Positions 22,642 through 34,483 of a stretch of DNA of 64,000 nt are shown here, in pieces. A model generated the notes under the pieces. The model was not told the DNA's origin. It saw nothing but the letters and a program-made list of their open reading frames with translations, and did no database searches. The first letter of the stretch is position 1. Each line of letters opens with the position of its first letter. The stretch lies in NCBI GenBank assembly GCA_032718475.1, contig JAUCBJ010008794.1, positions 1 to 64,000 of the forward strand. The letters run 5' to 3'. The translations under genes were made by a program, and so were the position numbers. The stretch comes from Nemertoderma westbladi. Lineage: Eukaryota; Xenacoelomorpha; Nemertodermatida; Nemertodermatidae.

Positions 22642-23746
22642 TTAGAGATCTTAGTTTACAATTATCACTATCTCAACCTCGTGTATGTCTGTCTGATTGT
22701 CTGACGGTCTGTCGTCAGTCGGTCTAATCTTTGGTCTCAAATAAATGAGGCAGTTTCTGGCGTCGCACAATTTCCTGGTCCGCCACTAGGTGGTGCTAAA
22801 TATATTGATATCTAGGCTTACTAACTCACTCTTGTGCGGCGCGAAGGCCCACCCCACGCCCACGTGTTGCGTTAAAAAAGATAATAAAGACGAAAGGGAA
22901 GGAAAATAAAAAAGAGGGTTTGAAATTAAGGGAAAATATAAATTTGAATATTACATATTTCCTTGCTTTTAATAATTAGTAGATAAATATTTATTGATTA
23001 AATAAATCATTACTCATTACACAAATGAACTGCAGTGAAACGTTTATGTAATTAAAACAATGTACCAAAATGGCACAAAAAGAGGTATACCGTTATACAA
23101 ATATACATACCATTATATTGAAATCATATTAGCTATTATAATAAATTGAGCTATTATAAAATCGTAGGTCTTTTCTAAAATACAGAATATTATTATATTG
23201 TAATATAATAAAAACTATTTACATTACGGTAAAATTGTAATATAATAAATGATAAACGGTAATTTAGGCCTAAAGTTATGGGATCAAAAACTGAGAAGTT
23301 ATGGGTTCAAACGCTGTAAAGTTACGTACAGATTCCTACTCCCACTCGGGCTGTTAGCAAGTGCTATGAACTTGTCGCGGTAAAACTTCAATCCTTTAAA
23401 ATGGTGAGACTTCGACATTGTTTAAAGACCAATAAGTACCTATTAAATGGCAGTGGATTACCACAAAAGACCAGATAACTGAATATAATATCATTATATA
23501 TATTATATATATATAATATAATATAATTTATGTTACATTGATGACTCATTGCTGAGTCTGCTGTGATAAGTCAAATGTATACAGAGTAAAGCAGGCCTTG
23601 AACAATAAGGCCAATAACCAAGCCTTGACCTGGTGGCATCTACTACTAGCACAAGTAAACCACATAATGGAGTCTACAGTATGTGCTTGGCTTACCCAGA
23701 TAGAGAGAGAGACTGGTTGGCTATACAAGGCAGCTATCCACTGCGT
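22642..23746. other. AT-rich non-coding DNA
   Basis: No gene recognised. A TA-rich alternating stretch lies around 23490-23530. Scattered 'tattataatata' words. Confidence 0.5.
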
Positions 23747-23819
23747 CAAGATGCCATGAAGCAAGTTCTTTTGCTATTAGGAGTCCTAATAGCAAAATAA
23801 CTTGCTTCATGGCATCTTG
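23747..23819. repeat. 73-bp near-perfect palindrome
   Basis: Two 36-bp arms separated by one base, with one mismatch (C versus A) between arms. The left arm starts CAAGATGCCATGAAGCAAG. The loop is too short for a conventional miRNA precursor. It could be a foldback MITE or an inverted-read artefact. Confidence 0.9.
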
Positions 23820-23863
23820 ATTTCTAATTTAGGACATAGCGGCCCGGGTACACTTTTCCACTG

Positions 23864-23884
23864 CCCCCCCCCCCCCCCCCCCCC
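23864..23884. repeat. C21 homopolymer
   Basis: Twenty-one C on the plus strand, in a non-coding context. One of several long C runs in the window, all C on the plus strand. Confidence 0.9.
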
Positions 23885-24139
23885 TGTTTGTGTATCTGTG
23901 TTATGCATTGCTTATTTTTTAAAATTACTGTATTTACCTTACAGAGCTTTTTTTACAAATTTAAGTTTGTATGACAAAGTGAAAAATTACAAACCGAAAC
24001 TATAAAATTAAAATGTAACTAAACCTGCAATGTATATACGGTTATTTTATGTAGAAATCAAAACAGGAATATTTGTGAATATCACAATTTCAAGACTTGG
24101 TATAAAGGCCGTCAATCTAAGCTTATAACACAATATATT

Positions 24140-24512
24140 CTCAGACGAAATAGAACGAGCGCAAAGATGATAGTAATGGGAACGAGGAAGACGTTGTTGA
24201 CATTATAGCCCTACTCCTAAACAATCTAACATGCAGTTTGGAGACACTTAAAGTATAGTTACAGTATAAAGGTTGTCAGTCGACGTGTGTGATAAATATT
24301 TTCAAACTAAACAGGACGAGCGCAGCGAGGGTTGTAATGGATACGAGTAATGCTGCCATGCAATGTAAAAAGAACGTAAGTCGCATTTTTCCAAAATTCA
24401 CATTTTCACTTTTTCTGGGTCTAAAAAATGACGTAGAAATGACTTTTTGTGACTTGCGGTCTTTTTACACGGCAGAATGGGTTATCTCCATGCAAACTAT
24501 CCAGTATCTTAA
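24140..24512. other. Non-coding region with repeated 'acgagcg' words
   Basis: Related segments containing 'aggacgagcg...aacgag...' occur near 24155, 24308 and 25090. They look like fragments of one dispersed repeat. No gene recognised. Confidence 0.4.
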
Positions 24513-24952
24513 ATTTATTATATAGGAAGGGATCTAGGGGTCTTAACCTCGAATGATAAGTTTATTTTACCGAAAATAACTTATCTTTTATTGGCGCAAT
24601 TGTAGGACTAATAATCCCATCTCATCATTGAAATTAATATCTCTCCAAACCACGTACGCGTTTCGACCTTACTGGGTCTCATCAGCGTGGTGTCGGATTC
24701 GAACCAGGGACCTCGAGGTGGAAGCCGAGACTACAACCACTAGGCCACAGGTTCTTGAGATATGGAGTATTAATTTCAAAGCCAGCTGCCCCGAAAATTA
24801 CGCGATTCCTAAATTTGTACAATACCCGGTAAAAAAGTACGCATGTGATGGGATTAGTCCTATAATTGCGCCAATAAAAGATAAGTTATTTTCGGTAAAA
24901 TAAACTTATCATTCGAGGTTAAAACCCCTAGATCCCTTCCTATATAATAAAT
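24513..24952. mobile_element. 440-bp foldback element with a tRNA-like core
   Basis: Inverted repeats of ~105 bp (24513-24619 and about 24845-24952), outer ends ATTTATTATATAGGAAGGG, flank a ~220-bp centre. The centre carries a tRNA-derived unit on the minus strand (24689-24752) with A box GTGGCCTAGTGGTTG and canonical B box GGTTCGAATCC. The acceptor and T stems do not pair well, so it is SINE-like, not a tRNA gene. Confidence 0.75.
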
Positions 24953-25570
24953 GTAAAATAACAAATACCTCGAAAAATACAGCTTGCCAACACATTGTTA
25001 CAATCAAGTATCTTAAATGAACAATATATCGTTTAGATCAATACTATAAGGGGATTGTTGAAGCTATAGGCAACATATTTTTGCGACCAGACGAACAGGA
25101 CGAGCGTAACGAGGTCAGTAAAGGAAACGAGTAGCCTACTGTATCGGAAAATATTTTGTAAAAGAATAAAAGCTTTGTGCGAGTTTCTTCACTGTGCTTG
25201 TACATGCACATCCTCATACACATCGTGCTTGTACATGTACATGCACGCACATCCATGGGTATTAATATTGATGGTGGTATAATATTATGAAATGTGGCAT
25301 AATACTTCAATATTACTGTAGTATGAAATTAAAATTAAGTATTATACTATATGTATTATATAGAATGTAGTATTGTATATATACTGTATAAGTATTAAAA
25401 TTATGAATAATAGCAGAATAATATACTAATATAAATACACTATAAATAGGAATTATATTCATTTATTTATCAAGCACGTTAAGTAAAACACCTTACCGGT
25501 AGGTGTGTTAGTACCAAAATATGTAAACAACTAAAAATTACCGAGAGAAGGCCGCCTCAATAGTTACATA
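24953..25570. other. AT-rich non-coding DNA
   Basis: No gene. One copy of the 'aggacgagcg' dispersed word near 25090, and palindromic 'catgtacatgcac' words near 25200-25255. Confidence 0.4.
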
Positions 25571-26258
25571 ATATAACAGAGGAGAGACAGGCAGGGTAGT
25601 TGTGTTTGTAACAGAGGAGAGTCAGGCAGGGTAGTTGTGTTTGTAACAGAGGAGAGTCAGGCAGGGTAATTGTGTTTGTAACAGAGGAGAGGCAGGCAGG
25701 GTAGTTGTGTTTGTAACAGAGGAGAGGCAGGCAGGGTAGTTGTGTTTGTAACAGAGGAGAGGCAGGCAGGGTAGTTGTGTTTGTAACAGAGGAGAGGCAG
25801 GCAGGGTAGTTGTGTTTGTAACAGAGGAGAGGCAGGCAGGGTAGTTGTGTTTGTAACAGAGGAGAGTCAGGCAGGGTAGTTGTGTTTGTAACAGAGGAGA
25901 GGCAGGCTGGGTAGTTGTGTTTGTAACAGAGGAGAGGCAGGCGGGGTAGTTGTGTTTGTAACAGAGGAGAGGCAGGCAGGGTAGTTGTGTTTGTAACAGA
26001 GGAGAGGCAGGCAGGGTAGTTGTGTTTGTAACAGAGGAGAGGCAGGCAGGGTAGTTGTGTTTGTAACAGAGGAGAGGCAGGCAGGGTAGTTGTGTTTGTA
26101 ACAGAGGAGAGGCAGGCAGGGTAGTTGTGTTTGTAACAGAGAAGAGGCAGGCAGGGTAGTTGTGTTTGTAACAGAGGAGAGGCAGGCAGGGTAGTTGTGT
26201 TTGTAACAGAGGAGAATCAGGCAGGGTAGTTGTGTTTGTAACAGAGGAGAGGCAGGCT
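25571..26258. repeat. 35-bp minisatellite, about 19 copies
   Basis: Unit: gtagttgtgt ttgtaacaga then ggagaggcaggcagg (35 bp). Copies are nearly uniform with single changes (gtcagg, aatcagg, gctgg). The unit length is not a multiple of three and has no stop on the minus strand, so a spurious 218-codon frame with a 35-residue period results. I do not regard it as a gene. Confidence 0.95.
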
Positions 26259-27051
26259 ACAACCAGTAGTTGATTCATGTCGTTTACAAATTTCGATGCA
26301 TGAAGTCACGACATGACACTTAAAAGTTGGTTCCAACAGGTCCACAATCTGGACGGCTGTATCTCCATCAACCACTACCTCGCCTCTAACTTGGGAGTTC
26401 CTCCAAAGAGGAGTTTGGGTTGGGTTGGATGTTGTGGAGAGACTCGGGACGAACGGAGTGCGACGTGGTCATGATTAAAAATATTGTAAAAGACAATATA
26501 ATTTTGTTGAAGTGGAGAATTAAAAATAGTTAAAAATTACAGAAATTATTTATATAGTAAATACAATACTTGTGTGAAATAATCTTCATTTTGAATTTTA
26601 TGTTGTACAATATAAATATCTATTTTCGAGACAGGGGGGAAACTGGACGCAAATCACTGGTGGTGGCACCAAATTTTGCATTCTTCTAATAAATTATAAA
26701 ATGTTTTACATCAAAATGCAGAACACAAACACACAAAATCCCGTATAAAGCCCACAATACAGATACACCCCGTATATAAACCAAAACCGCCTAAAAATTT
26801 GAATTAATATATTCGATGATTTTCAAAATTTGATGCAGCATCGAATTATATCCCGCTGAAGAAAAATAAAAGTTTCATAACATTTATATTGTCTTTGATT
26901 TAATCATTGTTAGATTTGTTTAATCAATATGAAGGTTGCATCTTGTGTTACGTAAAATTAATACAAACAAATTAATATAACTGGTACATATTGTGTTACT
27001 TTACTGCAGAGAATTAACTGAAATCGGAGGTGCTGATGGAGTCTCAGTTAA
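26259..27051. other. Non-coding, possible 3' UTR/flank of a host gene
   Basis: Lies just downstream, in minus sense, of the candidate last exon at 27052-27179. No clear AATAAA was found close to the stop. No other feature recognised. Confidence 0.35.
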
Positions 27052-27179
27052 TTAGTTAATCATTGTGATAGTCACAATTCCAACGACAGTGATCACGGGA
27101 TATCCGGTTGGTTTCGATGCGTTGTTGCCTGTTGGATCCGTCGCCGAGTTTCCAGTTTCATTTTCATCATCAGATTTGC
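27052..27179 (-). CDS. Candidate last exon: Ser/Thr/Asn-rich stalk with hydrophobic C-terminal tail
   Basis: Minus strand. A good acceptor (TTATTTAACTAG, ending at 27180) precedes a 128-nt stretch that encodes 41 residues and a TAA at 27052-27054. The peptide is acidic and rich in Ser/Thr/Asn (DDENETGNSATDPTGNNAS) and ends with a short hydrophobic tail, PVITVVGIVTITMIN, with nothing after it. That form suits a GPI-anchor signal or the end of a membrane-anchored protein. It begins after one base of a split codon (phase 1), compatible with the Ig-like exon at 62852-63334. No transcript evidence; assignment is inference. Confidence 0.45.
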
Positions 27180-28594
27180 CTAGTTAAATAAATGTAAGTT
27201 ATTTTAGTTTTTGGGATTCACTTCCCTTTACTCATGTTGGTTTTATTATTTTGGTTTCATTCTAAAGTGCGAATTCAATAAATTAAACTTCTATATCTTT
27301 GATTTTAAAGTTTTTATTGTCCGCAATTTTGTGGCAAAAAATGGGATATTTGAAAGCAAAATGTGGGTGTCTCCTTGCTGTGGTGGGTCCTAGGCTATGG
27401 CCTATTCTCCTATACTTCATTTTCAATCCAGTGTTTACAAATGTCTGCCAATTTAAGAAAAGTTAGTTAAATACTGTCAGCCCGATCAGTAATTTAACAA
27501 CTTCTAGGGAAGTATATTTTCTCAAACTGTGCTTATTTTAAGAAAAAGGTTTAGGATAGGAAAAATAACACTGGCACCGATTTCTAAGAGTTGGACAAAT
27601 CCGTCCAAATTTACTCCATGCGGTAAAATTTTCACTGAATTCGCAATTTAATTCCAAATTCGCCACTTTTCATATATATATATAAAAATAAAATCTCTTT
27701 CAACACCATAACCATAAGTGTGTCAGATATACCTATTAAATATTACTATAAATTATATTTTTTCAATAATAATATATATAAACCAATCAGTAACTTAAAA
27801 ATAGCTACTATTTGCTAAAAAATTTTTGGGGTTTAACGTTCCCTTCAATATTGTTCAAAAAATGTTGAGTGCATCTACTGTATCTCTATTTCAAATTTCA
27901 TGCATTTCATTTTATTTCAATTGCAAAACATGGCATCACTATGTATGTATGTATATTATCGACTACTATAGAATAATAATTGCACAGAGAAATTGTTTAC
28001 AGGTGATTTACAAATTTACAGTAGTATGTTAAGCAAATTGCACGAAAATAATACTTTATAAATGTAGTAGTCCGATCGAAGAGAATAGTATTTGAAGCAA
28101 ATATAGTAACTGAATATTATATAAAACGGATTTGTTAGTATTGTGAATGTATAGTGAATTACTGAAAAATATAAATATAAATACGAATGTAAAAAAGAAC
28201 TTAGAATTTAAAGCAAAATATAGTGACTGGATATATAAAAACGGGTGTATAAATTTCTTAATTAAAGTAAATATAATGGCTGGCTGAATGTATAAAGTGG
28301 ATGTAAGATTATATTGCTTGAATGACCTGTCGAATGCATGACCTATAAATATGCTGTACTGTACGCATTATGATATAATATTAATAATATTGTATATTAA
28401 AGATGTATTATATAGGGTAGGTCTAATCGAACGTAATGTATTTAATATATAATAATACATAGATAGTGTTACTAATATATAATATGATTTTATGTAATAA
28501 ATAGTTAATATATAAATATAGTTAATATTGAATTGTTTTGTTACTAATATAGTAAATAATAATAAATAGATACGGTAATATAATATATAGTTTC
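27180..28594. other. AT-rich, intron-like DNA
   Basis: No gene recognised. 'tatatata' and 'aatataat' runs are frequent. If the two minus-strand exons belong together, this is part of their intron. Confidence 0.4.
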
Positions 28595-29760
28595 TTAGGG
28601 ATTAGCCTGCCGTCGCTCATTAATAATAGACTTTTCTGTCTGGAATAGTTGGGATATATAACATGGGGCGTTCGGTAGATCAAGTAGGTCGGTCAGAGAG
28701 TCGACCGATGCGGGATTGTCGATAAATTGGTCTCTCAGCGAGTTGTACAGTTTGCATTTTAGTGTGACGTGTTCCTCGTCCACAATGACGCCACATATGC
28801 AAGTACGTTGGTCACGTGGTGTGCGGTTATACCGTGCCTTTTCTATTGCGAGTTCGTGGGAACTGGTGCGAATACGAGCAAATGAGTGGATGTCCGGGTT
28901 GGAGTAGATCCCGTTATATGCCTGTGGGCGTTTGAGATCAGGGTTAATGGTCAAATAAGTCACATAACGACTCTTTCCTAGGGCTGCTTTCCTGATTACG
29001 GCGTTTTTCAGTGTTGAGAGGGATTTCTCCAATATAATTTCTGGGCTGTCGGAGGTCAGACACGCTTTGAGGGATCGGCACATTGGGGAGTAGTTCGCTT
29101 CGCTTGAGTTTAGAATTAATAACAGTGGTGAATTCTGATCTGGGTAATCTTGTGATAGAATACGTTTAATTAAATTTGTAGTTCGCGACTTTATGATGTC
29201 AGTCAAAAGTGACAGTGTCAGTGTCAGTAAGTGTCAGTCAAAAGCGACCGAGTTCGATATATGGTATTTCGTTTGGTGTGGACAGTTTCACTCCAAGCAT
29301 TGTCTTTAAAACTCGTCGATATTGAGCTTCTAGTTTCGAAGTGTTAACGCTGTTCCAACCCAATTGCGCAATTGTATAAAATACCATTGATACGGCACGC
29401 ATCCAGCACCTTTTCCTTCACACGGAGGGGTGCATTTATGTTTTCTCTCAAAAATGCATAAAACTTAATAAAGTGCTTTTGTCTGTTTTTTTAAGTCTTC
29501 CAAAAACATATCTTTAATCTTTCCGGATGAATTTAGTGACGAACCGAGGTAAATTTCAGAGTTCGAATGATTTATACTTCCGTGACTCAAAATAAGTGGC
29601 TTGTGGTGACTTTCACCAGAATTGATGCAGATATAGCTACGTTTGGTGGGATTTAGTGTGATGAAGTTTTCTAAACAATATTTTTCCAGTGTTTCCAATT
29701 TTACTTCGGCAAGTGTTCGGCTGGTTGCTAGGACAAAGGCTGGGGCTAGATCTTCGCCCC
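28595..29760 (-). pseudogene. LINE (non-LTR retrotransposon) RT fragment, copy 1
   Basis: Minus strand, broken into frames. 29756-29465 encodes the end of an RT palm/thumb (KYCLENFITLNPTK, YLGSSLNSSGKIKD). About 29390-29225 encodes KLEAQYRRVLKTMLGV and TPNEIPYIELGRF. 29206-28595 encodes the C-terminal region (YLTINPDLKRPQAYNG, SFARIRTSSHELAIEKARYN, then a Cys/His motif CICG...EEHVTLKC). This order is seen in CR1/Jockey-like elements. A C25 run (29757-29781) cuts into the RT region where the catalytic Asp pair would lie. 5'-truncated and dead. Confidence 0.8.
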
Positions 29761-29781
29761 CCCCCCCCCCCCCCCCCCCCC
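29757..29781. repeat. C25 homopolymer inside LINE copy 1
   Basis: Twenty-five C on the plus strand. The paralogous LINE fragment has only seven C at the same place (45174-45180), so the run has expanded or contracted after duplication. Confidence 0.9.
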
Positions 29782-29825
29782 GGGGGCTAAAGGGGCAAGA
29801 AAAAGGCCGAAAAAACGGAACGATT

Positions 29826-30222
29826 CTCAGCGGTGGGTAAGAAACGGACGCGGATTGGTCGGAAGTGGGCTAAATATAGCTTATAACTGATTCCCCGTTG
29901 GAGGTTTTGCCGACGTTGACCCTATCTGGTACACTTTTTGTCGTTTCTAATTAAACCCCGCTTATAAAACGCGAGTGTAGTTCTTATTAGTTGTTTAGCC
30001 TCGGCTCTAGCACCTTGACGTCTTCTGATTAGTTGTTTGTCCCACCCTCGCGAAAACAAAGTAATAATAAATTAATTGAATTGGAACGGTTTAAAAAAAA
30101 TTATGCCTATGAAAAAAATATTATTGAAATAAGTACATATTTAGTCATCATTTATTTGTTATTAGAAATAAATTAAACTTGCATATATCCTCCGTTTCTC
30201 AGATATCTTATTTCTTAACTTA
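29826..30222. other. Unassigned sequence left of element B
   Basis: About 400 bp, no gene recognised. It is the left flank of the element B insertion. Confidence 0.4.
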
Positions 30223-30227
30223 TCTAT
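30223..30227. repeat. Target-site duplication TCTAT (left), element B
   Basis: TCTAT directly precedes the LTR. The same five bases follow the other LTR at 44460-44464. Confidence 0.92.
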
Positions 30228-30760
30228 TGTGACGGGATCCAAGAGGGATCCCGGTTTATCCGGTTTTAGTTCACGCGTCCCCGCCGTGTATAAAGAGTGA
30301 ATGAGTTCTGATGTTTGTCGTATATAATATGATATGCAGATATAGATATAGATATAATATTGTCGTATATGGAAGGCGGGATACGGTAACTAAAGTCCCG
30401 GTCCTTCCCTAGCTAAACTATTGTAACCTAATCTAGCACCGCTATTGCACTGAGATAACTGAATTGGTATGATTACTGCCAAGTGGCTATATTGCACGGT
30501 TGGCCTTATTACTCTACCTAATCGATGCCTTTCCCCCCTCTGATTGGTTGATACCCTTGTTGGCGCCCTTTGGAGTGTTCCCGTTCACTCCACCTATTCT
30601 CTCTGGGTTAGGGGTTTGGCCCCTGACCCTCATTGTGTGCTTCTCCTTCACATTCTTATTGGGATGGCACGAGTTGGTTAATTACCCAATCTCGTGGCTC
30701 CCAATATTGCTTATCGGCTTATAACTTTATGGGGTGTTAGCGGGATTGAATAAGCTAACA
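30228..30760 (-). repeat. 3' LTR of element B
   Basis: 533 bp. Minus-strand ends TGTTAGC... and ...CCCGTCACA. Matches 43927-44459 with only a few differences. A TATA-like run (ATATCTATATCTATAT, minus) lies near 30335-30360. Confidence 0.93.
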
Positions 30761-30771
30761 CTCCCCCCCAT
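30761..30771 (-). promoter_or_regulatory. Polypurine tract of element B
   Basis: Minus strand ATGGGGGGGAG directly before the 3' LTR. This is the position and composition expected for the plus-strand primer of reverse transcription. Confidence 0.8.
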
Positions 30772-31472
30772 GCTATCTTCCCGGTAAGAAGATAGCATCA
30801 ACCAAAAAGTGCGCTACAATCCCGCTGGATCCCGATCTAGTATCGGGTGTGGGGCGGAATTCTTTTCTCTCGGAGCCGGCTTTCCAGGCCGCTCCCTATG
30901 GGTATGATAACGCTACCCTGTGTGCCTGGCGTCTCATGTCGGGCCGATCGCGCTCACCTCTCACGCAACTTTTGTTTCCCCAACACTTCCGCCCTATCTC
31001 TTCTTCACTCTCATCCTAACTCTCTCATACACTCGGACCTCCTCGTCCCTCACTCAGCCTCTTATTCTCCCCCCCCCCACACACTAGAATTGCGTCCGCA
31101 CTCTCTCTGCACTTCGCTCCATTACTCCGTCCCTCAACCCCACTCTGGCTACCTCATCCCTTCTGACAAATCTCCCCCCCCTCTCGTGCCGTCGCACTCA
31201 AGAAGTGTGAAATTGTCTGGTGTCTCGTCCATAGTGCCATAGTCAGTTTACCCCCCAGTCCCAGTAGCTAATTGAGAAAGGTTGTATGACTATAGTACTT
31301 ACTTCGAGCGTATATATTCTAGATTATTAATCACTACGTACGTACATACAAATTGCACTTATATGATTATTTGCATTAATTAGATTTGTACTTAATAGTT
31401 CGTACGTCCCACGCGGCGCCTTCCAGGCGCACCACTTCCAAGTCTCAGTCTCTCTCCCTTGGCCCTGGGAAC
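30772..31472. other. 3' untranslated region of element B
   Basis: About 700 bp between the end of ORF3 and the polypurine tract. Pyrimidine-rich on the plus strand, including a C10 run at 31069-31078. No gene recognised. Confidence 0.5.
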
Positions 31473-34031
31473 CTATCTGTTCCTCTGGGGATAGTTCCCC
31501 CTAGCGTCCTCTTCCCTGGGTCGTTTCTTGGTTATCACCGTTCCTCTGGCATCGTCCGCTTTCTGCTTTCGGACCTTCGCCGCCACTTCCTTGCTGATCC
31601 CGGTCGTTGGCTCCTTGGGCGCTGGTGTTATTAGTGCCCGATATCGCTTCGCAGGTGGCCCCTCAGAGTGGCCCGGTTGTCTCCCTCTGGTGGCGTCCCA
31701 TAAGATCATTTTCATTGCCTTTGGTACGTGCTCCGCCAAGAAATCCCTAAACTCCCTTCGGTTCTCTGGCGTCCACCTGTCCAAATACCTTTACGTGTTC
31801 ATCACTCCAGCGTTCAACGCCGCCGTTGCCACCTCTTGGTAGGTAAACGGTAGCCTCCGCTTTATGATTTCCATGTGAGTCTCTTGATTAATAAGGAAGA
31901 AACCCCACTTGAACTCCTGGGCCTTCATGCGCTGGCGCATCATGGCCCCGACGTCGGCCCACTCCTCGAATCTTGTGAACTTCTCCTCGTCGTTCATCCA
32001 GTCGCACTCGCGCCCGTAGTGTCCCCGAAAGTGGCACTTTGGACATCGGTTATGCAACCGTGGACATGCCCCCATCCTGTGGCTTGGTTCTCTGCAGTAG
32101 AGACAAAAGGTTCCCTGTTGGAACCGGTATAGGCAGCTGCTTTCCCGATGGGTCTGTCTGCCACAGTAGTCGCAGCCGAGTACCAATGTCTCCCGTCCCA
32201 CCTCGTCTTTCGTCCCAAGCGATCTCCGCGGTCTGTGGAGTCGCTGGTAGGCGAACTTCTCTACGTTGGTCTCTCTATCTACGTCGATCTCTCCGCCCCT
32301 CTCAGGCATCGTCTCCCCGAATACTACCCGTGGTGCCGTCCCCGGCTGCTCGCCCAACCTGATGGCGCTCCCCGCGAAATCCATCGCCGGCTCCTCGTGC
32401 ACCCAGGTCCGCTTGCCGGATCTGTTCCAGAAGGCCCTCGCCCCACTGGCCGTCACCACCCTTCCGCCAACCCAGTCCGTGTCCGAGTGGCCTATCCTCT
32501 CGATGGGCGGCATCTCTCCGAACTCGTCGTCGTCGTCGTCGTCCTCCTCTTCTTCTGGCAGTGTCTCCAACCCCGGTATCCCGATGGATCCACTATGCCC
32601 CTTCCCGCCTTGGCTCTCGCCCGTAGCTCTCCATCCCTCCAGCTCCCTTAACTTCCTTGGCGGTTGGTCGCCCTCGGCGCCCGCTGGTATGGGCATCGTT
32701 TGCAACCCCGACGTCGACTGTTTCGGCGATCCCACCGTCCATCCCAATTCTCGCCCTAGAGACTCCCCCGAACTCCCTGATGAAGTCCAATGAAGTTCGT
32801 CTAGGCCTGCCTGTTCCTCGAAGCCGTAACTCTGTGTCCTGGCCTCCTCTTCCCTCTCCTCTGCTTCTATCCTCTCCCGTCTAGCGACTTCTTCCAGTCG
32901 CTTTGCTTCTCGTCTATCCGTCTCTAGCTGCTCCCATCTCTGATACGGTGTATCTGTCTCCCCGTCTACCAGATGCCGGCTGTTGTAGTACACCGACTCG
33001 CCCTTCAGCCCCGGGTGGTCTACCAGACCGTCAAAGGCCGTCTTAAAGGCTCTCCTGTAGCTTAGAGGTGATCCCGATAACAGAAATGCCCCTGGTTCCC
33101 TCTCGATAACCACGGTCATGAATAAGTTAAGCAAACTTATCATCATCCAGTCCTCCTGCAGGATATATCGCTTCTGATATACCTTTATCGCTCCCCTGCG
33201 GAACTGATATACCTCCTGCTTTCCCGGTCTCGCTCCCCACTTTAGCGAGTTCGCTAGTTCTGCTCCGTATTCTTCCCTAAACTTCCCCCAGTCCATCGGT
33301 TTGTGGCATACGAGCCCCAATAATTGGCCCATCGCCACCGACCCGCATTGGCCTGTGTTTTCGACTACCCCCAACCCATCCGGTGCCGTCATGGCCATAA
33401 AGACTTTCTGCATATCCAGGAGGTTGGTGGCGTCCGGACCGATGATCCTCTCCGCGTCCTCGCGAATCGCCGATCCCACTTTCGTCGTCGACTTCTCTCT
33501 TACTAAGACTTGTACCGCTTTCGGTAACCGGTTTAATTTCGGCCCGTCCTTCTTCCCATACGTTCCTAGATCGAATAAGAAGATGTCCCCATTTGGCGCG
33601 GCCAAATGTAGGAGTATGGTCCTGTCCGACCCCGTCGTTCCTCGTCTCGAACCCGCCTCGTCTTCCACGGTTCCCTCGTCATCTAGGATCATATATCCTC
33701 CTCTGTTGACGGACTCTATGAATCTCTTCCAGTCCTTCCTCGGTGATTCCCTCGGGTACTTCGGAATCCCGAACTTCGCCTCGTCCCCTTTCACCACGTA
33801 GTGGAAGTGTTGGAAGATCGCATTGTCCAGCGATGGCGTCCCGTAGGTCCCGACCAGCCGCTGTTTGTGCATCTCCCTGAAGTGATCCTGCAGCGCTCGC
33901 GCCGCGTGACCCCTTTCCAACCTCTCGTAGTATCCTCTCGTCCTCTCTTCCGGATGCCTCTCGGTAAAATCCACCAGTATCTCCTTTCCTCCTGACTCCG
34001 CTTTTCTCTTTCTGATCAACTTACTCGCCAT
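31473..34031 (-). CDS. Element B ORF3: DEDD exonuclease-like plus three CCHC knuckles
   Basis: A 746-codon frame (34031-31791), then, after one in-frame TAA (31791-31793), 105 more codons to 31473. Residues ~100-320 resemble RNase D/WRN-type 3'-5' exonucleases: motif I Asp117-x-Glu119 (GGYMILDDEG), hydrophobic strands ILLHLAAPNGDIFLFDL, motif II TTKVGSAIRED (Asp192), and a possible motif III near YILQEDW (Asp294). A charged coil (~370-400), a disordered middle and an acidic run (EEEEDDDDDDE) follow. Three CCHC knuckles come next (CDYCGRQTHRESSC, CLYCREPSHRMGAC, CPKCHFRGHYGREC). The part after the TAA is basic, with KKRPREED. It lies after pol on the same strand. Element A ORF3 is homologous. 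Confidence 0.8.
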
Positions 34032-34483
34032 TCCGAACGTTCACTCGCTCACCTGCAAGGTGGTGCCTTACCAAGGCGCAATACAGATGAGTGATGTATC
34101 TAAGATGTTCTGTACGGTTCGATAATGGCCTATTTCCTACTTAACTGCGCCTTTTAACCTAAATTATCACTAATTAATTTTGAAGCTAGTAAATGAGCGT
34201 AATTTGCAATTTCTGTCCGTTACTTTTATTATGTTCTAGAATAACTTCCCTTGTGTTGCCACTATTTTGTATCTTTCAGCCCTATTCTATTTATTTATCT
34301 ATTTTATTCGATTCTACTGTCCTACTACTTACTACTGCCTATGGATTATTCTATTCTCTAATCCACATTCTGGCCTACTCTGTATTCTGGCCTATGCAGT
34401 ACAGCAGCATGCGTCGTGTGGCCACACGACTTACCCAGCTGTACTCATATGCCCCCCTCTCTCTACCAACTGCTAACTAATAT

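Noticed and set aside
23747-23819. miRNA precursor
   Set aside because: The arms pair almost to the centre with a one-base spacer, leaving no normal loop, and pairing is too perfect.
25571-26258. CRISPR array
   Set aside because: Units are contiguous tandem repeats without unique spacers, and the DNA is eukaryotic.
25622-26278. 218-codon repetitive ORF, minus strand
   Set aside because: It is the 35-bp minisatellite read through; period and composition come from the DNA repeat, and all minus frames are open.
32266-32793. 175-codon plus-strand Ser/Pro-rich ORF
   Set aside because: Antisense of ORF3 in element B, including the complement of its acidic run.
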